NCBI RefSeq assembly: GCF_964026495.1
Contig: NZ_OZ032148.1
Coordinates: forward strand, 434,001 to 498,000
Direction: 5' to 3'
From: Arsenophonus sp964026495
GTDB lineage: Bacteria > Pseudomonadota > Gammaproteobacteria > Enterobacterales > Enterobacteriaceae
DNA: 64,000 bases
Both the position numbers and the translations under genes were made by a program. This document shows, piece by piece, positions 18,425 through 29,610 of this stretch (position 1 is its first letter; the number at the start of each line of letters is the position of its first letter). The notes beneath the pieces are model-generated. The model worked only from the letters and a program-made list of their open reading frames with translations, searched no databases and was not told the DNA's origin.

Positions 18425-19759
18425 TGTTTTATAACCTATTATTTATTTAAAGATACATAAATAACTCTGTTAGAAATTTGTTATAGTGATATTGATCATG
18501 TAACATTTGACGTTTGTTTTTTATTTTTTTTAGAAGATCTATTAAATTATTCTCAAGTAATATTATAAGTAGTTAAGAGTAAAACAAAAGCATAACTGTA
18601 TTTTTTATAAATGATATTTTTTACTTAGCTTTTATTTTTCATAAAATGCTAATTAAATTCTAATTTTATAGTTTTTTTATATCTTAGCGCTTATATGTAA
18701 AATATTTAGAGAAGTAAATATTATTTTTTTATTTTTTCATAAATATTTTTGAGTTAATTATAGCTAATAATTATCTATTTTAAATTAACTTTTTATCGTG
18801 TATTGCATTAATTTGTAATTTAAATATTAATATTTTTTTAAATTTCTATGTAAAATTTTTATGTAAAATATAGAATTATGATTCGTATATTTTTTATAAA
18901 ATTTTTTAACAATACAATTTTTTAAATGTTAAATATATTTATTAAATTTTAATTTTAAATTTTTAGCAAGATATAAGAATAAAAAGATTAAACTTCTGAT
19001 TATTTGCAATAAAAAATATATCTTATAATATCATTCTATTACAGTTTTATTAAACTAGTATAGTTATTTTATATCAATTCTTTAAAAAATATTTTAAATA
19101 TGCAATCAAGAACACAAAATTTGTTAAAGTAATTTCTTTAAAGGTTGTAATTTTTTAAGCAATTTTTATTAAATTATTTTTAATAAAAAATATTTTCTAT
19201 ATATAAAAATTATTATTTAAATTTTGCATATTAATTTTGATACTAAGTTAAGGTAATTTTCAATTTAGATTTTTTAAAAAAAATATGTATGTTAATAAAA
19301 ATTTATTTTTATTGATTTTTGAATAACTTATTTTTATATTATTTTAATAAAATTATTCATTAAAAATAATTTTGTTAAGATAAATATTCTGTATAATAAA
19401 AATTATGATTAATAGATGAATTATGCGATTATTTGATATATAAATTATAAAATTTTGTATATCAAATATTATATTTTAAATTATGATATAATAAATATTA
19501 TGATTATTGCATTTTAATCACTATAAAAATAAAATAGATTATGTATTTTAATTAATATACATAATATAAAAATTTTTTTAAATAATTTAATATATTTTAA
19601 ATAAATATAATTTTTATCAATAAAGTTTTTATGATTTATATTTATTTAATATACAAATAAAAAATCATGATAGTTTTAAAAAAATATTTAAAAATCATAC
19701 TAATGAAATCTTCATATCAAATTATTAAATAAAAATATATTTTAAAATAGGTAGTTATA
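18425..19759. other. 1.3-kb AT-rich gap, no gene recognised
   Basis: Divergent region between sthA and ndh. It is long enough to have held a gene (fabR lies divergent to sthA in E. coli), but all six frames are interrupted and I found no recognisable peptide. Confidence 0.5.
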
Positions 19760-21073
19760 ATGACACCAAAAATCAAAATCATAATTGTAGGTGGTGGAGC
19801 GGGAGGACTGGAACTTGCAACTAAATTAGGGAATACTTTAGGTAAAAAAAATAAAGCTGAAATTATATTGGTAGATTGTAACCCAAGTCATTTATGGAAA
19901 CCACTGCTTCATGAAGTAGCGGCCGGATCTTTAGATTATTCTGTTGATGCCATCAGTTATTTAGCACATGCTAGTAATCATTACTTTCATTTTCAATTAG
20001 GTTCTTTGACAAATATTGATCGTAAAAAGAAAACTATTACATTAGAAATAATACATGATAAAAAAGGGAAAGCATTAATTTCTGAAAAAAAATTAGATTT
20101 TAATATTTTAGTTATGGCTTTGGGTAGTGTTTCTAATGATTTTTCTATCGATGGTGTAAAAGAAAATTGTATTTTTTTAGATAATCCTGATGAAGCACAT
20201 CGATTTCATAGTGAGATGCTTAATTTATTTTTTAACTATACAAATCAAAAAAAAGTAAACAACAAGAAAAATATAATTAATGTTGTAATAGTAGGAGGTG
20301 GTGCAACTGGGGTAGAATTATGTGCTGAACTGTATAATACTATAAAACAATTAATTAATTGTGGTTTTTTAAAAAAAATTAAAAAAGATATACTCAATGT
20401 AACTTTAATTGAAGCTGGAGAGCGGATATTACCAGCATTACCTCTTCGAATTTCTACGATAGTTCATAATGAGTTAAAAAAATTAGGTGTATGTATTTTA
20501 ACAAGAACAATGGTTACGAAAGCAAATACTGATGGATTTTATACTCAATTAGGGAAAAAAATTGACGCAGATCTAATGGTTTGGGTTGCTGGAATTAAAG
20601 CACCAGATTTTATGCAAAAAATTGGTGGATTAAAAACTAATAAAATTAATCAATTGTTTGTGAAATCAACATTACAAACAACTTTAGATAACTCTATTTT
20701 TGCAATTGGTGATTGTGCATGTTGTTCGAAAAAAGATGGTGGATTTGTACCACCTCGTGCTCAAGCAGCTCATCAAATGGCAACTTTATGTTATAAGAAT
20801 ATTCTTGCTTTAATGCAAGGTAAAGAATTAAAAGATTATACATATAAAGATTATGGTTCATTAATTTCATTATCTCATTTTGCTACTATCGGTAGTTTAA
20901 TGGGAAATTTAATGCGAAGTAATATGATGATCAAAGGTAGAATTGCTCGTATAATGTATATTTTATTATATCGCATGCATCAAATTGTATTGCATGGTTA
21001 TTTAAAAACTGGATTGATAATTTTAGTAAACAATATTAATCGTATTATACGTCCAAAATTAAAATTATATTAA
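19760..21073 (+). CDS. ndh: NADH dehydrogenase type II
   Basis: Single-subunit, non-proton-pumping NADH:quinone oxidoreductase bound peripherally to the inner membrane. 437 residues against 434. The N-terminal FAD fold shows 'IIVGGGAGGLELATKLG', followed by 'KPLLHEVAAGSLD', the NADH-binding 'VIVGGGATGVELCAEL' and 'FAIGDCACC', then 'PPRAQAAHQMA'. The C-terminal amphipathic membrane anchor around 'GRIARIMYILLYRMHQIVLHGYLKTG' corresponds to the E. coli anchor. A TAGGTAG site precedes the ATG. In E. coli it lies in the same region as hinT, lpoB, mfd and lolCDE. Confidence 0.95.
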   Translation: MTPKIKIIIVGGGAGGLELATKLGNTLGKKNKAEIILVDCNPSHLWKPLLHEVAAGSLDYSVDAISYLAHASNHYFHFQLGSLTNIDRKKKTITLEIIHDKKGKALISEKKLDFNILVMALGSVSNDFSIDGVKENCIFLDNPDEAHRFHSEMLNLFFNYTNQKKVNNKKNIINVVIVGGGATGVELCAELYNTIKQLINCGFLKKIKKDILNVTLIEAGERILPALPLRISTIVHNELKKLGVCILTRTMVTKANTDGFYTQLGKKIDADLMVWVAGIKAPDFMQKIGGLKTNKINQLFVKSTLQTTLDNSIFAIGDCACCSKKDGGFVPPRAQAAHQMATLCYKNILALMQGKELKDYTYKDYGSLISLSHFATIGSLMGNLMRSNMMIKGRIARIMYILLYRMHQIVLHGYLKTGLIILVNNINRIIRPKLKLY

Positions 21074-21131
21074 TTGTATGTATTTGTTGCTTTTGTTGCA
21101 AAAAATAAATTTGATTAATAATATTAATTTT

Positions 21132-23210
21132 TTAGTTATTTAAAAAATTTATTAATTTTTTTATGAAGGATAATCTTATATCATAATCAAATATTTGATA
21201 AATAAATTTTAATTTGTTGTTTCTATCTAATTGGTAAGTATCAGGTTTATCTTCCAATAATTTAATAATATAATGCGTGTTTATTTTATTTTTTTTGTGA
21301 AATTCGATAAATCCACCTTTTTCGTTTGCTTCTATTTTTTTGATACCCAAATCATGAGCCTGTATCCGAATTGCACTAAATTCTATAAATTGTTTTGCTA
21401 AAAGAGGTAAAGGACCGAATTGATAAATTATTTCAATTTTTAATTTATTTAATTCTTTTTCCGTTTTAGCATTAGCTATTTTTTTATAAAATGATAATCT
21501 GATATTAACATCTCGAATATAATTTTCTGGAAAGAAAAGAGGTATTTTTAATTCAATTTCAGTTTTTTGATTATTTATTTCTTCTAAAGAAGGTTCTTTT
21601 CCATTTTTTAAACTATTAATGACATTTTTTAAAAGTTTCACATAAAAAGTATATCCAATAGTAAAAATATGTCCACTTTGTTCTGCACCAAGTAATTCTC
21701 CTGCTCCTCTAATTTCTAAATCATGAGTAGATAATGAAAAACAGGAACCAAGATCTTTAACTAATTTAATTGCTTCAAAACGTTTTTTTGCGTTAACAGT
21801 AATCAATTCAGGATCAGTTATTAAAAAATAAGCATAAGCTTGATGATAAGAACGTCCTACTCTTCCACGTAATTGATATAATTGTGCTAGACCGAAATAA
21901 TCAGCACGTTCAACGATTATAGTGTTTACATTAGGAATATCAATTCCCATTTCAATAATTGTAGTACAAATTAATACATTAAAACGATGATGATAAAAAT
22001 CTATCATTGTATGTTCTAAATCTATTTTTGACATCTTTCCATGTCCAATAATAAAAGTAGCTTCAGGTACTAATTTAGCTAATCGGTCTTTTGTTTTTTC
22101 TATATTTTTAACATCATTAAACAAATAATAAACTTGTCCACCTCGTAAAATTTCATGTAAAATAGCTTTTCGTACAATCAAGTCATTATATTGATAAACA
22201 AATGTTTTAATAGGTAATCTCCAAGATGGAGGGGTAGAAATAATAGATAAATCACGCATACCATTCATTGCTATGTGTAGTGTTCTGGGAATTGGTGTTG
22301 CAGTTAATGTTAATATATCAATATTTCTTTGTATTGCTTGAATTAATTCTTTATGACGTACGCCAAAACGGTGTTCTTCGTCAATTATTAATAATCCTAG
22401 TTTTTGCCAATGAATGTTATTTCTTAGTAATTTATGTGTACCAATTACTATATCTACTTCTCCTTTAGTAATTTTATTGATGATTTCTTTTTGTTTTTTT
22501 TTATTTTGTAAGCGTGATAACATTTCAATTCGTGTTGACCATTTTGAAAAACGTTCAGAAAAATTATCGAAGTGTTGTTTAGCTAATAAAGTTGTTGGAA
22601 CTAATACTGCAACTTGTAGATTATTAGTTATTGCTAAAAAAGCTGCTCGTATGGCAACTTCAGTTTTACCAAATCCGACATCACCACAAATTAAACGATC
22701 CATAGCAATTGGTTGACTCATATCAGATAAAACGTTTTCAATTGCTTTTTCTTGATCAGTTGTTGTTTTAAATGGAAAATTTTTGCAAAATAATTGATAT
22801 TGTATTTTATTAAATTTAAAGGCAAATCCAGGTTTTATAGCGCGTTGTGCATGAATATCTAATAATTCTGCTGCTATATCGCGCATTTTTTTTATAGCTT
22901 TTTTTTTTGCTTTAATCCAAACATTTCCACCTAATTTATGTAATGGTGCATTTTCATTACTAATATTTGTATTATAATAATGACTAATCAAATTTAATGA
23001 TGAAACAGGAACATAAAGTAAATCATCATTGGCATAAGTCAGTATTAAGTATTCATTTTTGATATCTCCAGTTTTTAAAATTGTTAAACCTTGATATCTT
23101 CCAACACCATGTTGCATATGAACTAACGGTTGCCCGATTGTAAATTCTGAAATATCATAATCAACAATATCAGTATGAATGATTTGAGGTATTTTAATAT
23201 TATTTTGCAT
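21132..23210 (-). pseudogene. mfd: mfd, C-terminal 60% open: RNAP-binding, translocase and D7 domains
   Basis: Transcription-repair coupling factor, normally about 1148 residues; here only the last 692 codons are open. The frame begins just before the RNAP-interacting domain ('FTIGQPLVHMQHGVGRYQG'). It then runs through both RecG-like translocase lobes, with Walker A 'GDVGFGKTE', 'IIDEEHRFG', 'TLTATPIPRTL', 'LRGRVGRS' and 'LEIRGAGELLG', and the C-terminal D7 domain. The three UvrB-like N-terminal domains that bind UvrA are not in the frame; their relics follow immediately upstream (see next entry). The ATG at 23210 is just an internal Met-equivalent position 3 bases after an in-frame TAA. The open part has no stop over 2 kb, so either a truncated translocase is still made or the break is recent. 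Confidence 0.85.
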
Positions 23211-24580
23211 TGTTTATTTACCGAATATATCGTGTTTATAAATTACAGCTATTTTTTTATCTTGATTACTAAAATTATTTTTTATTGTATTAACTATAAT
23301 ATAAAAATCTGATATATAAATTTCGTTTATATTTTTAATTTCGGTGGGTTGAATATCTATTTCTTTCTGCTAAAAGTTTTTAAAGTATTCACTTTCTAAT
23401 AAACTTTCTATAAAAAATATAATTTTTTCAGAAAATTTTTTGATAAAATTATATAGTTTATAAAATGGTATTTGATTATTGAAATCAATATTTATATTAA
23501 ATAAATCTATATAGGATAGATTAGTATTTTCTGATTTTGTTAGATTTTTTTGTTATAAATTTTTTTTATAAGCATGATTTAAGTAATTAATTTTTTTATT
23601 TTTATATAGCTGGTACATATTTATTTTAACCTTATTAATTTATTTTAACCTTATTAAAAGAGATTGATACATTTTTTTTAAGAAAGTTTTATGGGGGTAA
23701 TAGGCACATAAGAAAGATAATAATTTTTTTAAAAAATTAAATATTTATTACTAAAATGCTATTTTTCGATTTTTATATATACATTGAATTGGATTTTATT
23801 GTCAAGTTTTTTATGATTTAAATGACAATTTATTTTTTATTTATCTTTAGTAAAATTATAAATTATTAATACAGTAAATTATTTCATTTCATATATTCTG
23901 AATTGCTTATTTTAAAAAAATTTTTAGGTATTTTTAGAATATTAATCCAATAAGTGAGTGCTTTTTGTAGAAGAACGAGTAAAAGTGAAATATTATAAGT
24001 TTTTTATGTTCATAATAATGATATACTTTTTGATTTTTAAAAACTTTTTTATTAAGTTTATCATTTACATTAATTATTTAAATACTGATTTTAATAATAA
24101 GTAATGTATATTTTTTTGAAATATTAATAAGTATCTTTGAAAAATTAATAAGCATATTATTTCTATTAATATATTAATAGAAATAAAGAATAACTTTTTT
24201 AAAAATTGATATCTAGTACAGATGATATAATTTTTGAAAAAATTTTTTGATTTAGTTAAATATTATGATATTAGGTAAATATTTTTATATGTAATTATTA
24301 TGAATATTTTTTATATAATTGAAAATTATGATATATAGTTTTTATAATTTAGAAAAAAATATTTTTTTATTAAGATTATAATATTCACACTATTTAATAG
24401 CAGAAATATCTTTTAATCTACACTAAAAACAATAAAAAATAAATTCCATTTTATTTTTTAGAAATTTGATAATGATATTTTTCTTCATAAAAATCAATAA
24501 ATTTATATTAATAAAAATTAAAATATTTATTTTATTTATAACAGATCCATGAAATATTTTTTAAAAGCACAAAAGATAAA
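23211..24580 (-). pseudogene. mfd: decayed N-terminal 40% of mfd
   Basis: Reading upstream in the mfd frame gives recognisable Mfd residues interrupted by in-frame stops at 23214-23216, 23370-23372 and 23553-23555. Examples: 'LTKSENTNLSYIDLFNI' at 23541 and below matches the LPTKAANANLGFQKLP region, 'FIKKFSEKIIFFIES' matches the RKFLETFDGPVVFSVES region, and 'IAVIYKHDIFGK' matches ALICESDLLGE. A fragment CLLPP near 23692-23703 is in another frame, so frameshifts occurred too. Beyond that I cannot recognise peptides, but the distance to lolC fits the full missing coding length (about 457 codons) plus a short divergent promoter region. The upper boundary is therefore an estimate. Confidence 0.8.
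23622..23657. repeat. 19-bp-period tandem duplication in the mfd relic
   Basis: The 17-base string tattttaaccttattaa occurs at 23622 and again at 23641. The duplication lies in decayed coding DNA and shifts the old frame. Confidence 0.75.
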
Positions 24581-24691
24581 ATAAACAATTAAATGTAAAG
24601 TTTGTAAAACTTTATGTTATTAGTATTGCGTAATGCTTAATTTTTTGTCAAATATTTTATTTTTATTTATAACAGAGGTCAATTATATTTC

Positions 24692-25894
24692 ATGTTACAA
24701 TTTATTATATATTTTGTTGGCTTACGTTATATGTTTAAACGTAAAGGTGATCGATTTTCTCAATTTATTTTGATTTTATCTATCATTGGAATTGCATTAG
24801 GTGTTATGTCTTTAATAATAGTTACATCTGTGATGAATGGTGCTGAACGTGCATGGCAAAACAATATTTTAGCTTATATGCCACAAGTTATTTTAACAAC
24901 ATCTCAAGGTAATATCAATCCAGAAAAATATTCAGTAAAAAAAATAAAACATTTAAAAGAAATTGATCGTATTACTTCAATTGTTGAAAGTGATGTAATT
25001 TTGCAAAGTAAAGAAAATGTTGCTATTTCTGTAATGATTGGAACAGATGAAAAGTTAAGTGATCCTTTATTCAAGCATTTACAAAATCTTGATCCTAAAG
25101 TACTAAAATCAAGTAGCTATAATGTTATTTTAGGAATAAAATTAGCTGAAAAATTAAAAGTACAACCTGGAGATCAATTGAGATTAATTGTACCTTCTGT
25201 TACTCAATTTACATTGATTGGTAGAATGCCCAGTCAACGTTTGTTTACAGTAGCAGGATTTTTTTCAACACAATATGAAGCTGATAGTACTGAAATATTA
25301 GTAAATTTAGAAGATGCAGCAAGATTAATGCATTATCCTATTGGTAATATTACTGGTTGGCGTCTTTATCTGAAAAAACCTTTGATGGTTGATATTTTAA
25401 GTAAAAAAAAATTACTAAAAGATATGATATGGAAGGATTGGAGAGAAAGAAAAGGCGATTTTTTTCATGCAGTCAAAATGGAAAAAAATATTATGATTTT
25501 GTTATTAAGTCTTATTATTATTTTAGCTGCTTTTAATATTATTACCTCACTTTCATTATTAGTTATGCAAAAACAGCTTGAAATTGCTATTTTTCAGATA
25601 TTAGGATTAAAACATATTAAAATTATAGCTATTTTTATGCTTCAAGGAATAGGAGTAGGAATTTTTGGTACGATAATTGGAATATTGTTAGGTTTATTTA
25701 TTACCAATAATCTTAATATCATAATGCCTATGTTAGGTTTATTAGATAAAAATATAGAATTAAAGATTTTTGTTGATTTTATATCTATTATGTCAATTAG
25801 CTTATTTTCAATAATAATTGCATTATTGGCAACACTTTATCCTGCTTATCGTGCAGTTACTATTCAACCTACTGAGGCTTTACGTTATGCATAA
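24692..25894 (+). CDS. lolC: lipoprotein-releasing ABC transporter permease LolC
   Basis: Inner-membrane subunit of LolCDE, which extracts outer-membrane lipoproteins and passes them to LolA. 400 residues against 399. One N-terminal membrane segment ('ILSIIGIALGVMSLIIVTSVMNG') is followed by a large periplasmic domain with the LolA-binding hook region ('QFTLIGRMPSQRLFTVAG'). Three C-terminal segments end in 'LYPAYRAVTIQPTEALRY', typical of MacB/FtsX-fold permeases. An AGAGGTC site precedes the ATG. It is first of lolC-lolD-lolE, divergent from mfd as in E. coli. Confidence 0.96.
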   Translation: MLQFIIYFVGLRYMFKRKGDRFSQFILILSIIGIALGVMSLIIVTSVMNGAERAWQNNILAYMPQVILTTSQGNINPEKYSVKKIKHLKEIDRITSIVESDVILQSKENVAISVMIGTDEKLSDPLFKHLQNLDPKVLKSSSYNVILGIKLAEKLKVQPGDQLRLIVPSVTQFTLIGRMPSQRLFTVAGFFSTQYEADSTEILVNLEDAARLMHYPIGNITGWRLYLKKPLMVDILSKKKLLKDMIWKDWRERKGDFFHAVKMEKNIMILLLSLIIILAAFNIITSLSLLVMQKQLEIAIFQILGLKHIKIIAIFMLQGIGVGIFGTIIGILLGLFITNNLNIIMPMLGLLDKNIELKIFVDFISIMSISLFSIIIALLATLYPAYRAVTIQPTEALRYA

Positions 25895-26588
25895 TGCTCC
25901 ATTATTAATTTGTAAAAATCTTTATAAATCTTATCAAGACGGAAAAATTATAACTAATGTTATCAAAAATATTTCTTTTTCTGTTGCTAGAAAAGAAATG
26001 ATAGCAATTCTGGGTAATTCAGGTTCTGGTAAAAGTACATTATTGCATTTATTAGGTGGATTAGATATACCAACTAGTGGTGATGTTATTTTTAATAATA
26101 AAAAAATGAGTTTATTATCAAATCAACAAAGGGCTGAATTACGTAACAAAGAATTAGGTTTTGTTTATCAATTTCATCATCTCTTATCAGATTTTAATGC
26201 TTTAGAAAATGTAATGATGCCATTATTAATTGCTGGCATGACTTATATAGAAGCTAAAAAGAAAGCTTACGCAATTTTAGAATCAGTAGGATTAAGTCAT
26301 CGAACAAATTATTACTCTTCAGAATTATCAGGTGGAGAAAAACAACGTGTTGTCATTGCTCGTGCCATAGTTAATGAACCTTCTTTGGTTTTGGCAGATG
26401 AACCTACAGGTAATTTAGATTTATACAACGCCAATATTATTCTTGAGTTATTAATGGAACTTAATAAAAAAAAAGATACTGCATTTTTAATAGTCACACA
26501 TGATTTAAGATTAGCTGGTCGTTTAATTCGTCATTTAAAAATACATGATGGATATTTAAAAGAATGTTCCACTTTTATTGGAGTGTAA
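25887..26588 (+). CDS. lolD: lipoprotein-releasing ABC transporter ATPase LolD
   Basis: Cytoplasmic ATPase that powers lipoprotein release. The ATG at 25887 overlaps the lolC stop by 8 bases and gives a 233-residue protein, exactly E. coli length; the frame is open further upstream but only within lolC. Walker A 'GNSGSGKST', Q-loop 'FVYQFHHLL', signature 'LSGGEKQR', Walker B 'LVLADEPTGN' and switch histidine 'VTHD' are all intact. 'LLGGLDIPTSGDVIFN' is the LolD subfamily variant. Overlap and spacing imply translational coupling with lolC and lolE. Confidence 0.96.
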   Translation: MHNAPLLICKNLYKSYQDGKIITNVIKNISFSVARKEMIAILGNSGSGKSTLLHLLGGLDIPTSGDVIFNNKKMSLLSNQQRAELRNKELGFVYQFHHLLSDFNALENVMMPLLIAGMTYIEAKKKAYAILESVGLSHRTNYYSSELSGGEKQRVVIARAIVNEPSLVLADEPTGNLDLYNANIILELLMELNKKKDTAFLIVTHDLRLAGRLIRHLKIHDGYLKECSTFIGV

Positions 26589-26591
26589 TAA

Positions 26592-27830
26592 ATGGCAGAT
26601 TTATTGCTTACTTTTAAAATTGCACTTCGTTTTTATAAAGGAAAAAAAAAATCTAGTTTAGTATCAGTAATATCTATAATTTCTATGCTTGGTATTGTGT
26701 TTGGTGTTGTGGTTTTAATTATTGGGTTTAGTGTAATGAATGGTTTTGAATATGAATTAAAAAATCGTATCTTATCTGTTATGTCTCATGGCCAAATAAT
26801 TGCAGTTAATGAGCCTTATTTAAATTGGAAATCTGATTTTAGAAAAATAAAAAATACTCCAGATATTATTGGTGTTTCACCTTATATCACTTTTGCAGGA
26901 TTACTAGAAAAAAATACTGTTGTAAAAGCAATTCAAATGATTGGTGTTGATCTATTTTTAGAATCTTCAGTAAGTACATTACCTAATTTTGTTCTTAATA
27001 ATGCGTGGAAAAAATTTAAACCTAGTAATCATCACATTATTTTAGGGAGTGGTGTTGCAAAAAAATTAAAAGTTTCCACTGGCGATCATATTAATATAAT
27101 TATGTCTAATAATAAATTAAGTATTAATCATCCTTATCAAATTTCTGTAATTATAATTGGGATATTTAGTTTAAATGGTATGTTAGATAATCAATTGGCA
27201 ATTCTTCCTTTAGAAGATGCACAAAAATATTTAGGATATGATAATGGTATTACTGGTTTTCAAATAAATGTTGCTGATGTTTTTTCTGCAAATAGCATTA
27301 TTTATAATGCAGCGATTAATGTTAGTAATTATGTCTTTATTAAAAGTTGGATAAAAGACTATGGTTATATGTATAGTGATATTCAAATGGTGAGAGGTAT
27401 TATATATCTTATTATGATACTAATTATCAGTGTTGCTTCTTTTAATATTGTATCTACATTAGTAATGGCAGTAAAAGATAAAAATGTAAATATTGCTATA
27501 TTAAGAACTTTTGGTGCTAATAGTAGTCTTATTCGTAATATTTTTTTATATTATGGGTTACTTGTAGGAATGTTTAGTTGTTTTATTGGTACATTAATTG
27601 GCATTATAATATCATTAAATTTAACGTCTATCATTAAATGTATAGAAAATATTTTTCATTATTCTTTTTTGTCCGATGAGGTCTACTTTATTAATTTTTT
27701 ACCATCTATACTTTATACTAAAGATATATTTTTTATAATTTTGACAACATTGATTTTAAGTTTATTAGCTAGTTGGTATCCAGCAAATCAGGCAACTAAA
27801 GTAGCTCCTGCAAGAATTTTAAGTAAATAA
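26592..27830 (+). CDS. lolE: lipoprotein-releasing ABC transporter permease LolE
   Basis: Second permease of LolCDE, the subunit that receives the lipoprotein. 412 residues against 414. It has the same architecture as LolC: first membrane segment 'VVLIIGFSVMNGFE', periplasmic domain 'NNKL..HPYQISVIIIGIF', then three C-terminal segments ending 'ASWYPANQATKVAPARIL'. It starts 3 bases after lolD. Presence of separate C and E subunits, rather than a single LolF, fits Enterobacterales and shows lipoprotein sorting is retained, in line with the lipoproteins DolP and LpoB in this window. Confidence 0.95.
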   Translation: MADLLLTFKIALRFYKGKKKSSLVSVISIISMLGIVFGVVVLIIGFSVMNGFEYELKNRILSVMSHGQIIAVNEPYLNWKSDFRKIKNTPDIIGVSPYITFAGLLEKNTVVKAIQMIGVDLFLESSVSTLPNFVLNNAWKKFKPSNHHIILGSGVAKKLKVSTGDHINIIMSNNKLSINHPYQISVIIIGIFSLNGMLDNQLAILPLEDAQKYLGYDNGITGFQINVADVFSANSIIYNAAINVSNYVFIKSWIKDYGYMYSDIQMVRGIIYLIMILIISVASFNIVSTLVMAVKDKNVNIAILRTFGANSSLIRNIFLYYGLLVGMFSCFIGTLIGIIISLNLTSIIKCIENIFHYSFLSDEVYFINFLPSILYTKDIFFIILTTLILSLLASWYPANQATKVAPARILSK

Positions 27831-28239
27831 TAATTTTATTTTTGATTTTATGATTATAAATATTTTCAAGTAAAAAAATAATTAGAAATAAAAGATATAT
27901 AATTATATTTTTTAATTAGAAAAAATATATAATAAAAATATTTATTATCAATAATACTGATATAAAATTAATTTATAAAATAACTAGATTATTTTAGAAT
28001 AAAAAATATAATATCATTATTAATATATTTATTAATATATTTTTAACATGCTTTGTTCCAATTTAATTTTTGGATCAACTCAAAGTACATATAAAAATGT
28101 AATTTCAAGTTTTTGAGAGTGTTGCTAAAATACTTCTAAATCAAACTATTAAAATAATTTATCAATTTTATGAAATTTTTTTTGTATGTTTTTTAAAAAT
28201 AATTTTTTAAGTGTATTTCCCAGTATCGTTTTTATGATT
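27831..28239. other. AT-rich spacer, nothing recognised
   Basis: Region between the convergent lolE and purB genes. A slightly less AT-rich patch at about 28040-28130 could be relic sequence, but I could not match it to a protein on either strand. No clear terminator hairpin. Confidence 0.4.
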
Positions 28240-29610
28240 TTATTTTAAATAATCTGTTATTTTAATAGCGTCACCAATATAATTAGCTGGTGTCATTATT
28301 TTTAAACGTTCTTTTTCTTTTTTTGGTAAATTGATACTATCAATAAATTGTTTTATATCATTTTGAGTAATATTTTTCCCTCTAGTTATGTTTTTTAATT
28401 TTTCATAAGCATCTTTTATCCCATAACGTTTCATAACAGTTTGAATAGCTTCACCTAAAACTTCCCAATGAGAATCTAATTCAGAAAATATTTTTTTATT
28501 ATTAGTTTCTAATTTATTTAATCCTTGTAGTGTTGCTTGATATGCAATGAAACTATAAGCAATAGCAATACCTAAACTACGTAAAACTGTTGAATCAGTA
28601 AGATCACGTTGCCAACGTGAAATAGGTAATTTATTAGAAAAATAATTTAACAGTGAATTTGCTAATCCAAGATTACCTTCTGCATTTTCAAAATCAATAG
28701 GATTAATTTTATGTGGCATAGTTGATGAACCTACTTCACTTTCATTTATTTTTTGTGTAAAATTTTCTAATGCAAGGTAACCCCAAATATCTTGATTAAA
28801 ATCTAAGACAATAGTATTAAATCGAGCAATACAATTAAATAATTCAGCAATATAATCATGAGGTTCTATTTGAGTGGTAAATGGATTCCATTTAATATTT
28901 AATGAACTAACAAATTTTTTGCTAAAGAGTGGCCAATTTATATTTGGATAAGCTGATAAATGAGCATTATAATTACCTACTGCACCATTAAATTTTCCCA
29001 AAATATCAATTTTTATAAATTGTTGATATTGTCTTTCCATACGATAAGCAAAATTGGCAAATTCTTTTCCAATAGTAGTTGGAGTAGCTATTTGTCCATG
29101 AGTTCTTGATAACATTGGCAAAGCAGCATAAAGAGTAGCCATTTTTTTTATTTTTTTTATGATTTTTCTCCAATAAGGTAAAAGTATTTTGTTTCTGGTG
29201 TTTTTTAGAATTAATGCATAGGCAAGATTATTAATATCTTCAGATGTACATGCAAAATGGATAAATTCTATAACTTTTTTAAGTTCAGGTATACATTTTA
29301 GTTTTTCTTTTAAAAAATATTCCACTGCTTTAACATCATGATTTATTTTTTTTTCTATTTTTTTGATTTGCATTGCATCATTTTCATTGAAGTTTATGAT
29401 AATCTTATTAAGATAATTATTAGCATTATTGGTAAATGATGGTATTTCTTGAATTTCAGAACATGTTGCTAATTTTTGTAACCAACGTATTTCTATTTCT
29501 ATACGATATTTTAATAAAGCAAATTCACTAAAAATTGGACGTAATATATTTACTTGATCACTGTAACGACCATCAATTGGTGATATAGTTGTTAATGAAG
29601 ATAATTCCAT
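28240..29610 (-). CDS. purB: adenylosuccinate lyase
   Basis: Acts twice in purine metabolism: it splits SAICAR in the de novo pathway and adenylosuccinate to AMP plus fumarate. 456 residues, the E. coli length. The fumarase-superfamily signature 'GSSTMPHKINPIDFENAEGN' holds the catalytic serine loop. 'TSEDINNLAYAL' and 'SRTHGQIATPTT' carry the conserved substrate residues. In E. coli the order is mnmA-hflD-purB; here mnmA is upstream on the same strand and hflD is absent. If de novo synthesis is lost (purM and purN are missing near upp), its remaining job is IMP to AMP. Confidence 0.96.
   Translation of the reverse strand: MELSSLTTISPIDGRYSDQVNILRPIFSEFALLKYRIEIEIRWLQKLATCSEIQEIPSFTNNANNYLNKIIINFNENDAMQIKKIEKKINHDVKAVEYFLKEKLKCIPELKKVIEFIHFACTSEDINNLAYALILKNTRNKILLPYWRKIIKKIKKMATLYAALPMLSRTHGQIATPTTIGKEFANFAYRMERQYQQFIKIDILGKFNGAVGNYNAHLSAYPNINWPLFSKKFVSSLNIKWNPFTTQIEPHDYIAELFNCIARFNTIVLDFNQDIWGYLALENFTQKINESEVGSSTMPHKINPIDFENAEGNLGLANSLLNYFSNKLPISRWQRDLTDSTVLRSLGIAIAYSFIAYQATLQGLNKLETNNKKIFSELDSHWEVLGEAIQTVMKRYGIKDAYEKLKNITRGKNITQNDIKQFIDSINLPKKEKERLKIMTPANYIGDAIKITDYLK

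Noticed and set aside
18425..19759. Possible replication origin in a long AT-rich gap
   Set aside because: AT-richness is general here; no cluster of DnaA boxes was seen and neighbouring genes are not those flanking oriC.
22268..22716. Two plus-strand frames opposite mfd
   Set aside because: Antisense shadows of the conserved Mfd translocase coding sequence.
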